From NCBI GenBank assembly GCA_004431415.1, contig QPMI01000577.1, forward strand, positions 1-64,000: a DNA stretch of 64,000 bases, in the 5' to 3' direction. A program made the position numbers and the translations under genes. The notes beneath the pieces are model-generated. The model was given only the letters and a program-made list of their open reading frames with translations, was not told the DNA's origin and did not search any database. Below are positions 21,794-32,852 of the stretch, piece by piece. Positions within the stretch are counted from its first letter, which is position 1. Every line of letters starts with the position of its first letter. The stretch is from Cyanophora paradoxa. Taxonomy: Eukaryota; Glaucocystophyceae; Cyanophorales; Cyanophoraceae.

Positions 21794-24700
21794 TTAAAGG
21801 GAGGCATCGTCGAAGGCCTCCTGGGCGGCCGCCCAGCCCGCCTCCTCTGCGGCCGCATTCTCAATCGACTCGAGGACCTGCGCGCCCGCCGGCCGCGGGT
21901 TCAGTCGAGCGCCGAGCTCAAGCATTTGTATATACATCATTTTATATTTATTGGCCACAGCCGCTGCGCTCACCTCGTCGTCGAAGGGCGCGCCGCCGTC
22001 CTCCTGGTTAGCGGACTGGCCATGGCCGATCGCGCCGGACTGCGGCAGCAGGTTCCGCAGCAGGCTCTTCTCGGTCGGTGGGACCGAGATGCTGTCGCCC
22101 CCGGTCACTTCCGGAGGGCCGTCCGTAGAGATGTCCAGCGAATCCGCAATGACGGTGGCGAGATCGACCGTCTCCGACCCCTCGGTGCCCGCGATCTCGG
22201 GCTCGGCGTCGCCGATGTGCTCGATCCCGTCGCTCTCGTCGTCGTCCCCGCTGTCCGCGTTCTCCGTCTCCTCGCCGGCCACCTCGTACACCTTCACCTT
22301 GACCGGAACGGTTATGACCTTGTCGCCCTTGTTCGGTCCAAAGACGCCGTTGGTCGGGTCAAAGTTCGGGCCGTCGATGGTGGTCGTCCTCTCGGTGGAA
22401 ATGACGACCTGCTTGATCGGGACGATCTCGAAGCCGGACGTGACCCCGTCTTGCCTGCGCACAGACGGTTACTGACAATAGCATGAATATGCTTAGCAAC
22501 ACTGCCGATTCGGATCGCCCATGCCGCGCGGCACGCACCACGGGAGGGCGCGGGTGATGCCGTCGGCGCCCGTCGTGTACACGAGGTCGGGCTCGTCGCC
22601 TGCGCGCAAGGCACGTGCGCGTGAGCCCCGGATCCGTGTGAAAGCACGTCGAGAGGGCGGAGCCTTCGAATTCGCACCGGCGTGGATGGCGACGACCGCG
22701 TTGCCGTCGTTCTCGCCCAGGTAGCTGAACTTCACCTGCTGGTCCTTCGCGCCCATCTGCGCATGCACGCCGGAGAAATCATTATCATGATCAGCGACAT
22801 TCGAAACAATGCTCAGCGAGCTCTTGGTTAATATTTATCCTATGAATCGTGAAATGTATTTCTAAATACAATGTGCGCGTTCCTAGATACAGATCGCACG
22901 GATACGTAGACATAGGGATAATTGTGAAGAGAAGGACGCACCGACGCGTTCCAGGCCTGGATCTTGTTGTGCTTCGCCGTGTCCTCGTTGCCGGGCGTGT
23001 CGACGAAGAGCTTCTTGTCGTCGACCTTCAGCTTGAGCAGGTTCGTCTCGTCCCCGTTCTTCGTGGCCCGCGTCTCCCACACGGTGAGCTCTGGAGCCAG
23101 GGTTGTGAGTGAGCCTGTCAGCGCGTGATAGAGATACCAGGGAGACTAGAGTTCAAAGCGCACTCCCGTTCGGGTTGCAGCTCTTCTGGACGAGCGGGGC
23201 GCGCAGATTTCCGGACTTGAAGGCAAGGCAGTTGCCAGTCGATGTCTGCAAAACCGTTCGGCTCAGTCAGCACCGCGAGCCCCATCGTTACCGGCCCGTA
23301 CAACTCGCGCACGTCCTTGAGCATGAAGAGGCCCTTCGGCATGTACGACTTGCCGACGAGGCTGGGGTCGCCAGCGTTGTCACCGGATACCTAAACACGC
23401 GCCGCGCGGCGCACAACAGTTAAAACGCTTGAATCAGTGCCGGTGACGATGATTTCTACATCGAGCAGAGGGCCTTCGTCAGCGATGCGCTTAAGCTTGA
23501 AATTGTCCTGAGCTTAGGATGCAATTGATTTATCCTAGGTCTGTGCAGTTTGTATATCTATCGGCGAGCTCACGTCATTGGTGAAATTCGCATCTTGGCC
23601 TTCGTCGTCGAACCCGATGGTGACATCCGTAGCAATCTGCGCAGTCGGTTCACTCAATACCAACTTCAGCAACTCCGCCTCTTCCCGCGACCCACCTTCG
23701 AACCGTCCTCACGAAGGAGCACAAGGTTCGCAGGCTTGACCGGTCCCTGGAGCGCACGCGTCTCCCTGATTCGCGAATTCAAAGGGTCCGTTAGCAAACA
23801 GTGCGAAATAAAATCAAAGCTCGAAATTAAAGAGGCTCCCCGGCATCTAATCAAAAGCAATGCAAATCGAATGCAATGATTGGGTTTTTGCATACGCACC
23901 CGACGACGACGCCGAGGTCCTCGGTCTGGACGCTCGTCTCCTTGAAGTCCTCCATCTCCGAAGACTCGTCCCGCTGCGTGTTGGCCGTTGAGCCGCACTC
24001 GAACTCCACGCCCGAGCTCCCCTCGACCTGGACCGAAGCAGCGCGTACGCGTAAGGCTTCGATGGCGCCATCGCAGCACGTGTACAAAGCAATCGAGTCG
24101 CGAATCGCGGACCTCGCTGCCGGGCACGACGGGGCCCGTCTCGGTCAGGGCGGGGTTGGCTTCGCCCTCGTACACGGCCGTCTCCTGCGGATCGGGGAGG
24201 CGCAGCGCGCCGCTCGGTCAGATCACAATTGAAGCTTTAAGTATGGATCCGGGCATTTCTAGCTCCGATAATCTATGTGTTGAGGTAATTGCAAGAGAAG
24301 TGCGCACCGGGCCGCTGGGCCCGCTCTCCCCCACCGTCAGCTTGACGTAGCTGCGCTCGGGCTTGCCGTCAGGGAGCCAGCTTCTAAAGCTAGGAGCGCC
24401 GAACCCGGGAGCATCGCGCGCACGTGTCGATGTGGCCGACCTCCTTGCCAGGGATCAGGTTGAAGCCCACGACCTCCGCCTCCGAGGGGATCTGCCGCAG
24501 CGAAATCGATGTCAATAACTTGGTAAATGGCGCGGACGCTGGTGTCGTGCAGAGGGGCATGCGCATGTAATGACCGCGACCGCAGTAACGCACGGTGTAG
24601 CTGACGCTTCCGGAGATCTTGCCGGGCTGCTGGAAGGCCTTGGTGCCGGAGATGGTGTAGGTCTTCTGCCAGTCGGCGGGGAGCGTGTCGATGTAGTCGA

Positions 24701-27067
24701 TGCGGTAGCCCTGCGACATCGTCGTCTTGAAGTCGTTCACGCGGTCGATCGGCTCCTCTGCGCGCAGCCTCAAACTCTCAGCAAGTGGCCGCGGGGCACT
24801 CTTGAATGTGCGCCGCACGCACCCTCCACAGCATTGAAGGGCCGCCCGAGGAGCTCCTGAACCTTGAGCTATGATTCTCGTTGTTAGTTCGGAATTCGAT
24901 GCAGAGAGACGGCCAGCGGACGAAAGTGGATAGCAATTCGTATTTATATTTCTCACCAGAACGGGCGCAGGAAGCTCGGAAGCATCGAGGACCTTGTCGT
25001 CCAGGTGCAAAGGCACCCTGATTTAGATCGAAATCGTCAGGACGCATTCACGACTCACACCAGCTCTAAAGGTAGTGCATGCGCATTTGAATTGTTTAAT
25101 ATTATATGATTATGCTCACGTGACGGCGTCATTGAACTCGGCGGGAGACAGCGTGGCGGACGCCTGCGTGCTGAGCTGGCCTGTCTGGTAGTTGTAGTAC
25201 CCCTTGCCGCCTGCTCGCGAGTCTAAGCAGCTGTGATATGGATTACAGGGCGCAGGCGTCGCACCGACGGCGGTCTTGATGGTCGAGTCCGGGATCGTCT
25301 CACCGAGCACGGGCTCGCCGCTGGGCGAGAAAGCGCCGTCTGCGGTTGTCGGCGTCTGCACGTAGAGCCACGAGAAGTAAGGAATTGGGGAATTCGAAGG
25401 GCTTCGCGATCGTGCCCAGGCGCACGCTGAACAGCGGGTTGACGACGTCGGTCGGGACCGACTTGGGGAGGAAGACGTGCTCGACCTCGCCTGCGCACAG
25501 TCGAGTTAGGTCGCCAGCTTGATCGCATACATGCACGCCTTTGGTTCAAATCGGCCATCTAGAATTACACTCGAGGAAAGCCCCGCGGCCGCTCACCGTA
25601 CTGGAACTTCTCGGGCACCACCTGCACCCGCGTCTCGACCTTGCCTGCATTTCAAAAGCGCGCCGGCGCGCGTCACGGCGTGAGCCGAGCTGGCGGAAGT
25701 TCGTTCCACCGCGCCCCGCCTTAGAGCTGCGCAGACCTGTCTGGAAGCCCGGGCGCTGAACAGTGTCGGTGCCCTTCTCCGTGACGCTGCGCAGCAGGCT
25801 GCGTGAGGGGCGCAGCTGCAGAGTCTTTCGAAGAGGCCGGCCTGCGGATTCATTTATATGTAAAACCTATCTGGGTGCGCACGTCTGGGTGTAGTTAATC
25901 TGCGCGGAAACGCGATCCGATGATCGCGAGTGAGCCCATTAAAATCGTGCTCAAATTACACCGAAGGCTCGAACCTGGCCGGTGCGGACGGCGGCCTGGT
26001 CGAAACTGCCTGTCCCCTTCACCTACGCAGGCATACATGCATGAGCTAATGCCCTGAGATGCTGCCTGAGAGATTTCGCGCACGATGTTCTCGCCGGTCT
26101 TCAGGACCCGCTCGACGAAAGTCACGTCGCGCTCATAGACCGTCTGCGCGCCCGGTAACAGTCATAAGTAATTATGCGATTACAATTGATGCATTACGTC
26201 CCCGCGTGCACGTGCGGGCACCGAGTTGATGGGCGAGCCGAGCTCGGAGAAGACATCGCCGGAGAGATCGGCGTTGTCGTCGGCGGAGAGCTTGGCGTCG
26301 TCGAGCCGTTCCAGCTGCGATGCGAAATTCACGCGCCAGCTAGCTCCCAAATATCCGGTCACGCGGACCTCTTTCTGCAACTGCTGCTCATGCTCGGATT
26401 CCCACTGGTCACGAATCTCCTTAAGCAACTGCAATGGGGTATCAGATTGTCCTTCCGCAGATTAGCTAAAGAGCTGGCACGATTTAGAGCAGCGGACCTC
26501 CTTCTTCGCCTGATTCTTGGCTACATTCCTGTCAAAACGCGCCTTTTCTTCCTGCGGTGCAGATATCCATAATTATAACAAGATCTAGAAATTCTTCTGC
26601 CGCGCCCGAAGGGCGGCGAACCGGAGACATCGGGCGAGACCCCGTGCTGGGGACCGTCTTGAAGCCTTTGAAGATGCCCGATTTTCCGAGAGCGGTTCTT
26701 GTCGACGTAGGCTTGGAAGAGCTCGTCGAGGAGTGACCCTGGGGGAGCTCGCGGGCGTCAGCGCCCGGCGGCCGGCACGGTTTTATGCGCAGGGGCGCAC
26801 CGTGGGCTTGGCCTGGGACGTCAGGTACTCATACAACCCGTGGTTAAATTCTTCAGCCTGATCCATTTCGTCCTTCATCCGCGCAGCGTCCTCAGAGGAG
26901 ATTAATCCGGATTCGACTTCCGACTGCATGAGATCCCGTTTCTCGATATCGGTTTGAAAGTTTCGCTCCATGATCTTGATGAAGTTGTCCTTGGCCCGGG
27001 GGTCAGGATCGCTGCCCAAATCGGACGCGTACTGTTGATAGGTGTGCAGGTGCTTCTCCGGAATCAT
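21794..27067 (-). CDS. Large hypothetical protein, about 20 short exons, acidic C-terminus
   Basis: The first exon (ATG at 27067) encodes a charged helical segment (KHLHTYQQYASDLGSDPDPR, then EEFNHGLYEYLTSQAKPTV). Further exons read GIFKGFKTVPSTGSRPMSPV (about 26650), FDRNVAKNQAKKE, LLKEIRDQWESEHEQQLQKE (about 26410), ERLDDAKLSADDNADLSGDV (about 26280), ERVLKTGENIVREISQAAS (about 26090), then mostly beta-type Thr/Gly/Val-rich exons: VEHVFLPKSVPTDVVNPLFS (about 25450), YYNYQTGQLSTQASATLSPA (about 25180), SGTKAFQQPGKISGSVSYTV (about 24620), VTMGLAVLTEPNGFAD (about 23280), KFSYLGENDGNAVVAIHAG (about 22710). The last frames (22462-21794) contain a Glu/Asp-rich stretch. No TM helix is evident. It may be two adjacent genes rather than one. 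I do not recognise it; a helical head plus repeated beta domains is what can be seen. Confidence 0.5.
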
Positions 27068-28724
27068 CTCGGCGAACTATTCGTGGTGTTCACGCTCTGC
27101 ACGCGCGGGGTCACTCGACAGTCTTGACTGAGGCACGCGTACGGATGGGCGGCCGCGGCCGCCGAGCCATTCCGCGGCGGTCGCGCGCAGCGCGCTAGCG
27201 GGCCCCGGATTCCGCGCACCTGTATACGCAGCTGCCGCACGACTCCGCGGCGGCACGAGTACTACGTATACGTAGCGCTTGTCGAGAACAGACGAGCGTC
27301 CTCGGCCGACGGTCTCTCGAGAACGCCCGAGATCTAGAAGGCCGCCGGGCTATCGCTACTGTACTGCGTATACCCTACTACTAGGCTACTAGCCACCCTA
27401 CTGTAGCGGTCCTACTAGCGGAAGCTCAAGCCACCCTAGTGACCCTACTACTACCGTGTGGCACTAAATTACTGCGGCATAAATTACCGGGCTAGAAACT
27501 CCGGCCCGAGGCCTAGGGTGGCCAAAATACCGCGGTACCATGCAAATTATCGCGTTTAAAAATACTCGAGGCTTGTCTATGGGGTGGCAATTCTTGGGGT
27601 ACTGTATATGAGGTGACTCAGGAGAGAATTACAGCGGTACCAAATTATAATTACCGCGTTTTAACAAATTCTCGACGCGGTAATTTGGTACCGCGGTAAT
27701 TAAGTGAGCGCGGTATTATAGTGCCCGCGGCCACACGAGCTACAGGCTACTTACTAGACCCTAGCCTACCAGTACTTAGTAGGGCAGCCCGAATCATCCG
27801 AATTCGAATGATCCGATATCGATATCGATGATTTCGACCTCGAGCTCTTTCCTGCCTCTTTCTTGGCTCTTTCCTGCCTTTTTTGGTTCTGTAACGGGCC
27901 CGTCGGAAAAACAAAGAAAACAGTCGAGAAAGAGCCTGAAAGCTTTGTAGATGTTCATGAAGATTCGGAAATGTTTTTTTAAAAAAAAACTTCGAGAACT
28001 TCGGAATTGCCTAGCTGCCCTAGCATATGCATGCGCAAGTTGAAACTTGAAACTTGAAGCTAGTACTTGTGAAGTCAAGTAGTATACGTATATCGTAGTA
28101 CGTAGTTGAACTCGGAAGAGCCGAAACAGAAAAGACTTAATTCATATTATGATAATTAGTAAGCTTTGAACTTCGGAAGCTGACATGTACAGACAATGAC
28201 AGTGCAGTCTACTAGTCCAGTACTAGTGCAGGTTTCTACTATAGCTACTCGCAGACTCGCAGTCTAGCACTACTAGTATATATAGTAGTTTTAGGTAGAG
28301 CAGTCTACTACTACTACTACTACTACTACTGGTATAGCAGTCTAGCACTAGTAGCTGCACTACTAGGTATACGTAGAAACCGGCGCGGGCCGTTTCAGGA
28401 ATCAGGACTCGGGGACGTCGACGTCGGCGTCTTAGGCCCGAAACAAGACTCTTGAGTCTCTGAGAGAACGCCCGTGTCTCTGATGAGAGAACGTTAACGC
28501 CGTGACGTTAACTTCGTCACTTTCACTGAGTCATGATGTGCGCATGCGTCACGGCGTCACATGATGCGTCGACTCTGCAGTCGTAAACTTTGCATACGTC
28601 GACGATCTGCATTGACTCTGCAAATTAAAAAAGACTGCAATCACCGCCGGGCCGCGTCCCTCCCCCTCGGAGCGGCGGAGGCCTCACTGCCACTGAGTCA
28701 GGGCTCCCAATTAATATATATATA
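27068..28724. other. Intergenic region with repeat element and (CTA)n tract
   Basis: About 1.65 kb without a convincing gene. It contains the ACCGCGGT-rich element (27462-27706), CCGCGGCGG/CTAC-rich palindromic DNA (27120-27460), GATATCGATATCGATGATTTC (27816), an (CTA)n tract at about 28306-28330, and at 28525-28620 a CGTCAC..GCGTC..CTGCA stretch that also occurs near 41030-41100 upstream of the other POLR3C copy. Confidence 0.6.
27462..27706. mobile_element. MITE-like ACCGCGG element, copy 1
   Basis: The 245-bp segment starts CACTAAATTACTGCGG and ends CCGCGGTAATTAAGTG, so its ends form an imperfect terminal inverted repeat of about 30 bp (CACTWAATTACCGCGG). The interior repeats TACCGCGGTACCA and ACGCGGTAA in both orientations and encodes nothing. 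A sister copy is at 40390-40618. The CACTA-type ends suggest a non-autonomous CACTA-like transposon, but no clear 3-bp target duplication is visible. Confidence 0.6.
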
Positions 28725-31700
28725 TTGCAAGGCCCAGCCTTCCATGCCAGGGCCCAGCTTCTCACCCCGCAGTGGGCCCGCACTGCGTTGCGCGGGGCCC
28801 CGTTCCCGCATCCGGCAGCTAAAAAGTTTTAATTTTCAAAGTCTGAAGACTGTAACGTGCGCAGCTCAGAATGCGGCGGGGCCCCGTGCGCACGTCACGG
28901 CGTGCCCCGCTGCGTTGGCCTAAGAAGACGGAGAACGTTCACTGCCATGCAATCTGCTCTAGATCTCTCAGCGTCTGCTGCCCTCGGCCTCGCCCGGCCT
29001 CAGAAGAGGGAGAAGAGGCAGAGGGACTCGTCGAGGGCCATCAGCGTGTTCTCCAGCCGGTCGCACGCCTTCAGCGCCTGCAGACGGGGCTGCGATCAGA
29101 GGCGGGGCGGGGCGGGGCGGGGCGGGGCGGGGCGTGGAAGGCCGGCCGCGCCTGCTGCTGCATCTCCGCGACGGTCCGCTCGCCGTCAGCGCCGGCGGCG
29201 CCCGCCTTCTCCTTGTCGCCCGCCCCCGCCTTGGCCGCGCCGCCCGCCTCCCCGCCCTCGAGCTCGTCCCCGCCGCCGCGGCGCCGCCCTCCTCCTCCCC
29301 GCCCCGCCGCCGCGCCCCGGCGGCCCCGCCGACGGCGGCGGCGGCGCCGTTGCCGTTGCCGCCGTTGCCGGAGCCGCGGAGGAGCTGGTCGCGGCGGGCG
29401 ACCTCGGCGAGGAGCCGGCGCCGCACGTTGAAGCACGCGCGGTAGAGCTGCGCGGGGGTTGGGGGCGAGGCGAGGTCAGCAGCGGCGGCGGCGGCGCTGG
29501 CGCTGGCTGCCTTCCTCCCCTTTCGTGCTAGCGGGCGAGCCTCTAGGATAGCCGTAGAGATGGAGGGCGGCGGAGGAGGGGGGAGCCGCCCCCGCCCCCG
29601 CCCCCTGCCTCCTTCCTCGCCCCAGACCCTTCTCTTCCACACCCCCCCCCTCCCACCCCCACCCCCCCCCCCCCCCCCCGCCCCCCCACGCCTAAGATAC
29701 GATGGCGGACCTGGTCGACGAGGCGGGCGAGGAGGCGGGGGAGGTTGACGGCCCACAGGTAGAACGTCCGCTGCGGGTTGTGGTCCTGGCCCCGCGGCAC
29801 CTCCTGCGCACCCCGTGAGCGACCGCCCGATTTCGAAGCGGGGCGCGGCAACGCGGGCTTTCTAGAGGTCTTTGGAGGTCGCTAGAGTAGCAGGTATTTT
29901 CGCTTTCGCTTCGCTCTGGAGGTCTCGGCGGTTCTTCTAAATATTTGTGGGGCGGGGCAGCGCGGGCCTGGAGGTAGAGGAAGTGGGCGGCGAGCATGCG
30001 GTGGAGGTGCTCCCGCGCCTCCTTCACCGGGATCATCGCCAGCTCCCCCACCTGCACCAAGCTTAGGCCTAGGCCGGCGAGCTCGCGGCGGGGGTGGGGC
30101 GGGGGCGGCCGGGGCGCTGGATGGTAGGGCGGAATGGATGGCCTAGGGATGGTCTAGGGATGGGATCATCGCCAGCTCCCCCACCTGCCCGGCCCGGAGC
30201 GGAGCAGGGCAGAGCGGAGCGGGGTCAGAGGGACGAAGCAAAAGGTGGGCACGGTGGGGAGGATGGACTAGGCGTGCCGCCGCATAGTTACCGGGGCCCT
30301 TCGAACCGCGGGCGGGCTAGCGGGGGGGGGGGGGGGGGGGGGGGCGGCGGGGCGGGCGGGGCGGGGCGGGGCGGGGCGGGGCGGGGCGGGGCGGGCGCGC
30401 CTGCTTCTCCTCGAGCTGCGTCTTGGCCAGGAGCAGCCGGAAGACGCGCGCCGGCATCTCCCCGAACCTGCGCGCAGGGGTACATGAGGTTAGGCATGGG
30501 GGTAGGAGCACGGGCAGGGGGGCCGCTCACCGCTCGCTGACGATCGCCTCGACGGTCTTCCGTTTGACCAAATCCTGCGGGGGAACCGTTTGTCCGGGCG
30601 GGTACGCGGTGCGGTGCGGAGGGGGGTACAGGCTCACCAGCGCGGCCCGCAGGTTAAGCGTGTAAGCGCCACCGCCCGTCTCGCCGTGCTTCTGCGGGGG
30701 GTTTGAGGGGAGGGGGGTAGGCTGATGCTAAGGGGGTACGGGGCCCACCGTCGCAATGCCGGTCGTGTCCTTGCAGAGAAGCTCCATGTAGTCTCCCAGC
30801 TAAGGGGGGGGGGTACGAAGCTGTGAGCTCCGAGGAGGAAGGAGGGTGGGGGGGCGGAGGAGGCGGGGGTACCTTGTTCTTGTTGACGTTCAGGTCGATG
30901 GGGAGGGAGGGGTGGACCTGATCCACATAGAATACGCCTGCGGGGTACAGGTTTCAAAAAGGATGCGCCGAGACGGGGGAAAGGGGGATACGGCGCACAT
31001 GTGGTGGGATCGCAGCGTGTCTTCTCGAAGGGGGCGGTAACCAGCAGGACGCTCTGAGACGAAGTCAGGGAAGCGGGTAATGCGATACGAGAAGGCGAGG
31101 GAGGGGGTACGCAAACCCGCACGATCGTGGCGGCGGTCGGGTTGTACTTCTCTGAGACGAGACGGACAACGGCCTGCGGGGGGTACCAGGTCGGGTCGGG
31201 TAGCGGGTGAGGGGGTACAGGGCGATTCGTGCCTCGTGGCGGAAGACGCGGACGATCTGAGGGGCGGGCGGGGGGGGGGGGGGGGTGGGCGGAGAACGGC
31301 GTCGGTCCGCGGGCTGCGGGAAGGGAGGGGCCCGGGTACGGGCCCGCACCTGGTCGTAGTTGACCCGCCAGAGGATCTCGCCTCCTGTACCCGGAAGAAA
31401 GGAATGAGATGGGCGGCGGTGCGGGCGGGGCGCGGGCGGGCGCACGGGAGTGGAGCCGGCGGGGGCGCCGGGGCCGCCGCTGGAGGGGCCGGGGCCGCAG
31501 GGCCGTCGCCCGAGGCCGCGCCCGCCGGCGCGGCCAGCGCATCCTTGCCCCGCCGCGGCTTCTGCGGCCGCCGGTTTCAGGGGCCCAGGGAGGGGGTACA
31601 CGCAGCGCGCCGGTCTCGGAAAGGGGGGGGGGGGGGGGGGCGGGGAGGAGCGCGCCTTGGCGGCCCGGGACGAGGCGCTGGCGGCGTCGGCGGCGGTGCG

Positions 31701-32280
31701 CTGGATCATCTCGAGCTCCAGCGCCACAGCCACGCTGGCCGGCTCGGCGGCCGCGCCGAAGGAAAGGCCGCCCGCCCGCCCGCCGCACCCTCCAGCGACA
31801 TCGGGGTGCCGGCGTCCGCACCCTTCTTCCGCTTGCGCGCCGCCGCCCCGCCCGCTGAGGGCGGCGTGGGGGGTACGGGCGCCACGGCGCTCCGTCCCGA
31901 CGCGGCGGCCCTGGGGACGGGGGAGGGAATGAGCCGCAGAAAGGCAGAGGGGTACGCCGAGCGCACCGCTCGACGGCCGCGGCGGCGTTCGCCGCAGCGG
32001 ATTGCTTCTTGGAGCTGCGGGGCCGCGCCTCGAACGCGGGGCGGGATGGGCGGGGGGTACGGCGCCTCACCGCTCGGCCAGCATGGCGGCGATGGAGGGG
32101 GGTAGGATGAAGCGGTTGCTGAGGTAGGAGGAGACGGCGCTGTACTGGGGATCCTCTGCAGGGGTACGCCGTCAGTGGGTGCATGCAGGCGGGACGAGGG
32201 CAAGGGGTATGTACCGGAGGGAACCGGGGCGGGGGATACGGGGGATACGGGGAGGCCGAGGGGGGGTACGCGTTCGATGT
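28725..32280. repeat. Segmental duplication, upstream copy (~3.55 kb)
   Basis: Sequence from TTGCAAGGCCC at 28725 to CGCGTTCGATGT at 32280 matches 41570-45242 in the same orientation, with small indels, longer G/C homopolymers and point differences; exons are most conserved. At the right end the match stops abruptly (TCCCGTGCAT here, AGCGGTGCCG there). The copies are offset by about 12.9 kb. Confidence 0.92.
29000..32158 (-). pseudogene. 5'-truncated second copy of the RPC3/POLR3C-like gene
   Basis: Minus-strand exons match those of the complete gene at 41921-46102 from its middle to its end: QYSAVSSYLSNRFILPPSIA (about 32072-32158), LWRVNYDQ (about 31360), SEKYNPTAA (about 31140), VFYVDQVHPSLPIDLNVNKN (about 30900), MELLCKDT (about 30780), HGETGGGAYTLNLRAAL (about 30670), EMPARVFRLLLAKTQLEEKQ (about 30440), ELAMIPVKEAREHLHRML (about 30020), RTFYLWAVNLPRLLARLVDQ (about 29740), an Ala/Gly/Glu-rich linker (29150-29450), and LENTLMALDESLCLFSLF with a TGA at 29000-29002. 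The duplication boundary at 32280 removes the N-terminal winged-helix exons and the start codon. Exon frames look intact, so truncation is recent or a shorter product is made. Normal function in Pol III is unlikely without the N-terminus. Confidence 0.8.
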
Positions 32281-32852
32281 TCCCGTGCATACCGGCGTAT
32301 GCTACTGTTTATGTAGAAGTACGTGTAATTATATAATTATATATATAATTCGAATTCGTTTCTGTATCCGACTTCGAATTCCTATTGCTTTATTTCGTAC
32401 GATCCGGCCGCCGACTTGTCGCTGGACAAGTATCTAGTATTAATCTCTTAAACAGTGTTAACACACACTGAGATTGCGATTGCGTTTCAGATCGATATCA
32501 CTCCAATTTATGATAGAAGCTCGAGGCAGAGAGGAAGGGCCTTATATTATTAAAGGTCTTTGAGACTCTTTGAGAAACTGGCGACAACGAAATCCGAAGG
32601 CCCTGCGGCTGAGGTTAGCTATAGCTATAGCTAGACGGGTTTGTCGCATGCAGTGTCGCAATTTGTGCAGTATTCAGAAATGCACACAGTGTCGGAAATT
32701 CTTCAGCAATTCGGACTCAGTGACTCTTTAAAAAAAGCTTCAGATATTTGGATATCGATTCTTTAGTAATCGCATATATATGTCACGGTATGCTTGCTGA
32801 AACTTGAATCTGAGCTCGCGTCGCTCCTGATGCTGCAACTAGCAATTGGGGG
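32281..32852. other. Spacer, no gene seen
   Basis: AT-richer unique DNA with palindromes (TATATAATTATATATATAAT at 32330, TTAGCTATAGCTATAGCTAG at 32614). It begins where homology to the POLR3C duplication stops. Confidence 0.6.

Noticed and set aside
21794-27067. TM9SF/nonaspanin luminal domain
   Set aside because: A few phrases (FNLIPGKEV) look similar, but no downstream multi-TM region exists and the order of motifs does not match.
28968-29756. 262-codon minus-strand open frame rich in Pro/Arg/Gly
   Set aside because: Out-of-frame reading across RPC3 exons and introns.
30634-32184. 516-codon minus-strand open frame
   Set aside because: It reads through the introns and exons of the truncated RPC3 copy; Pro/Arg-rich composition is what GC-rich DNA gives by chance.
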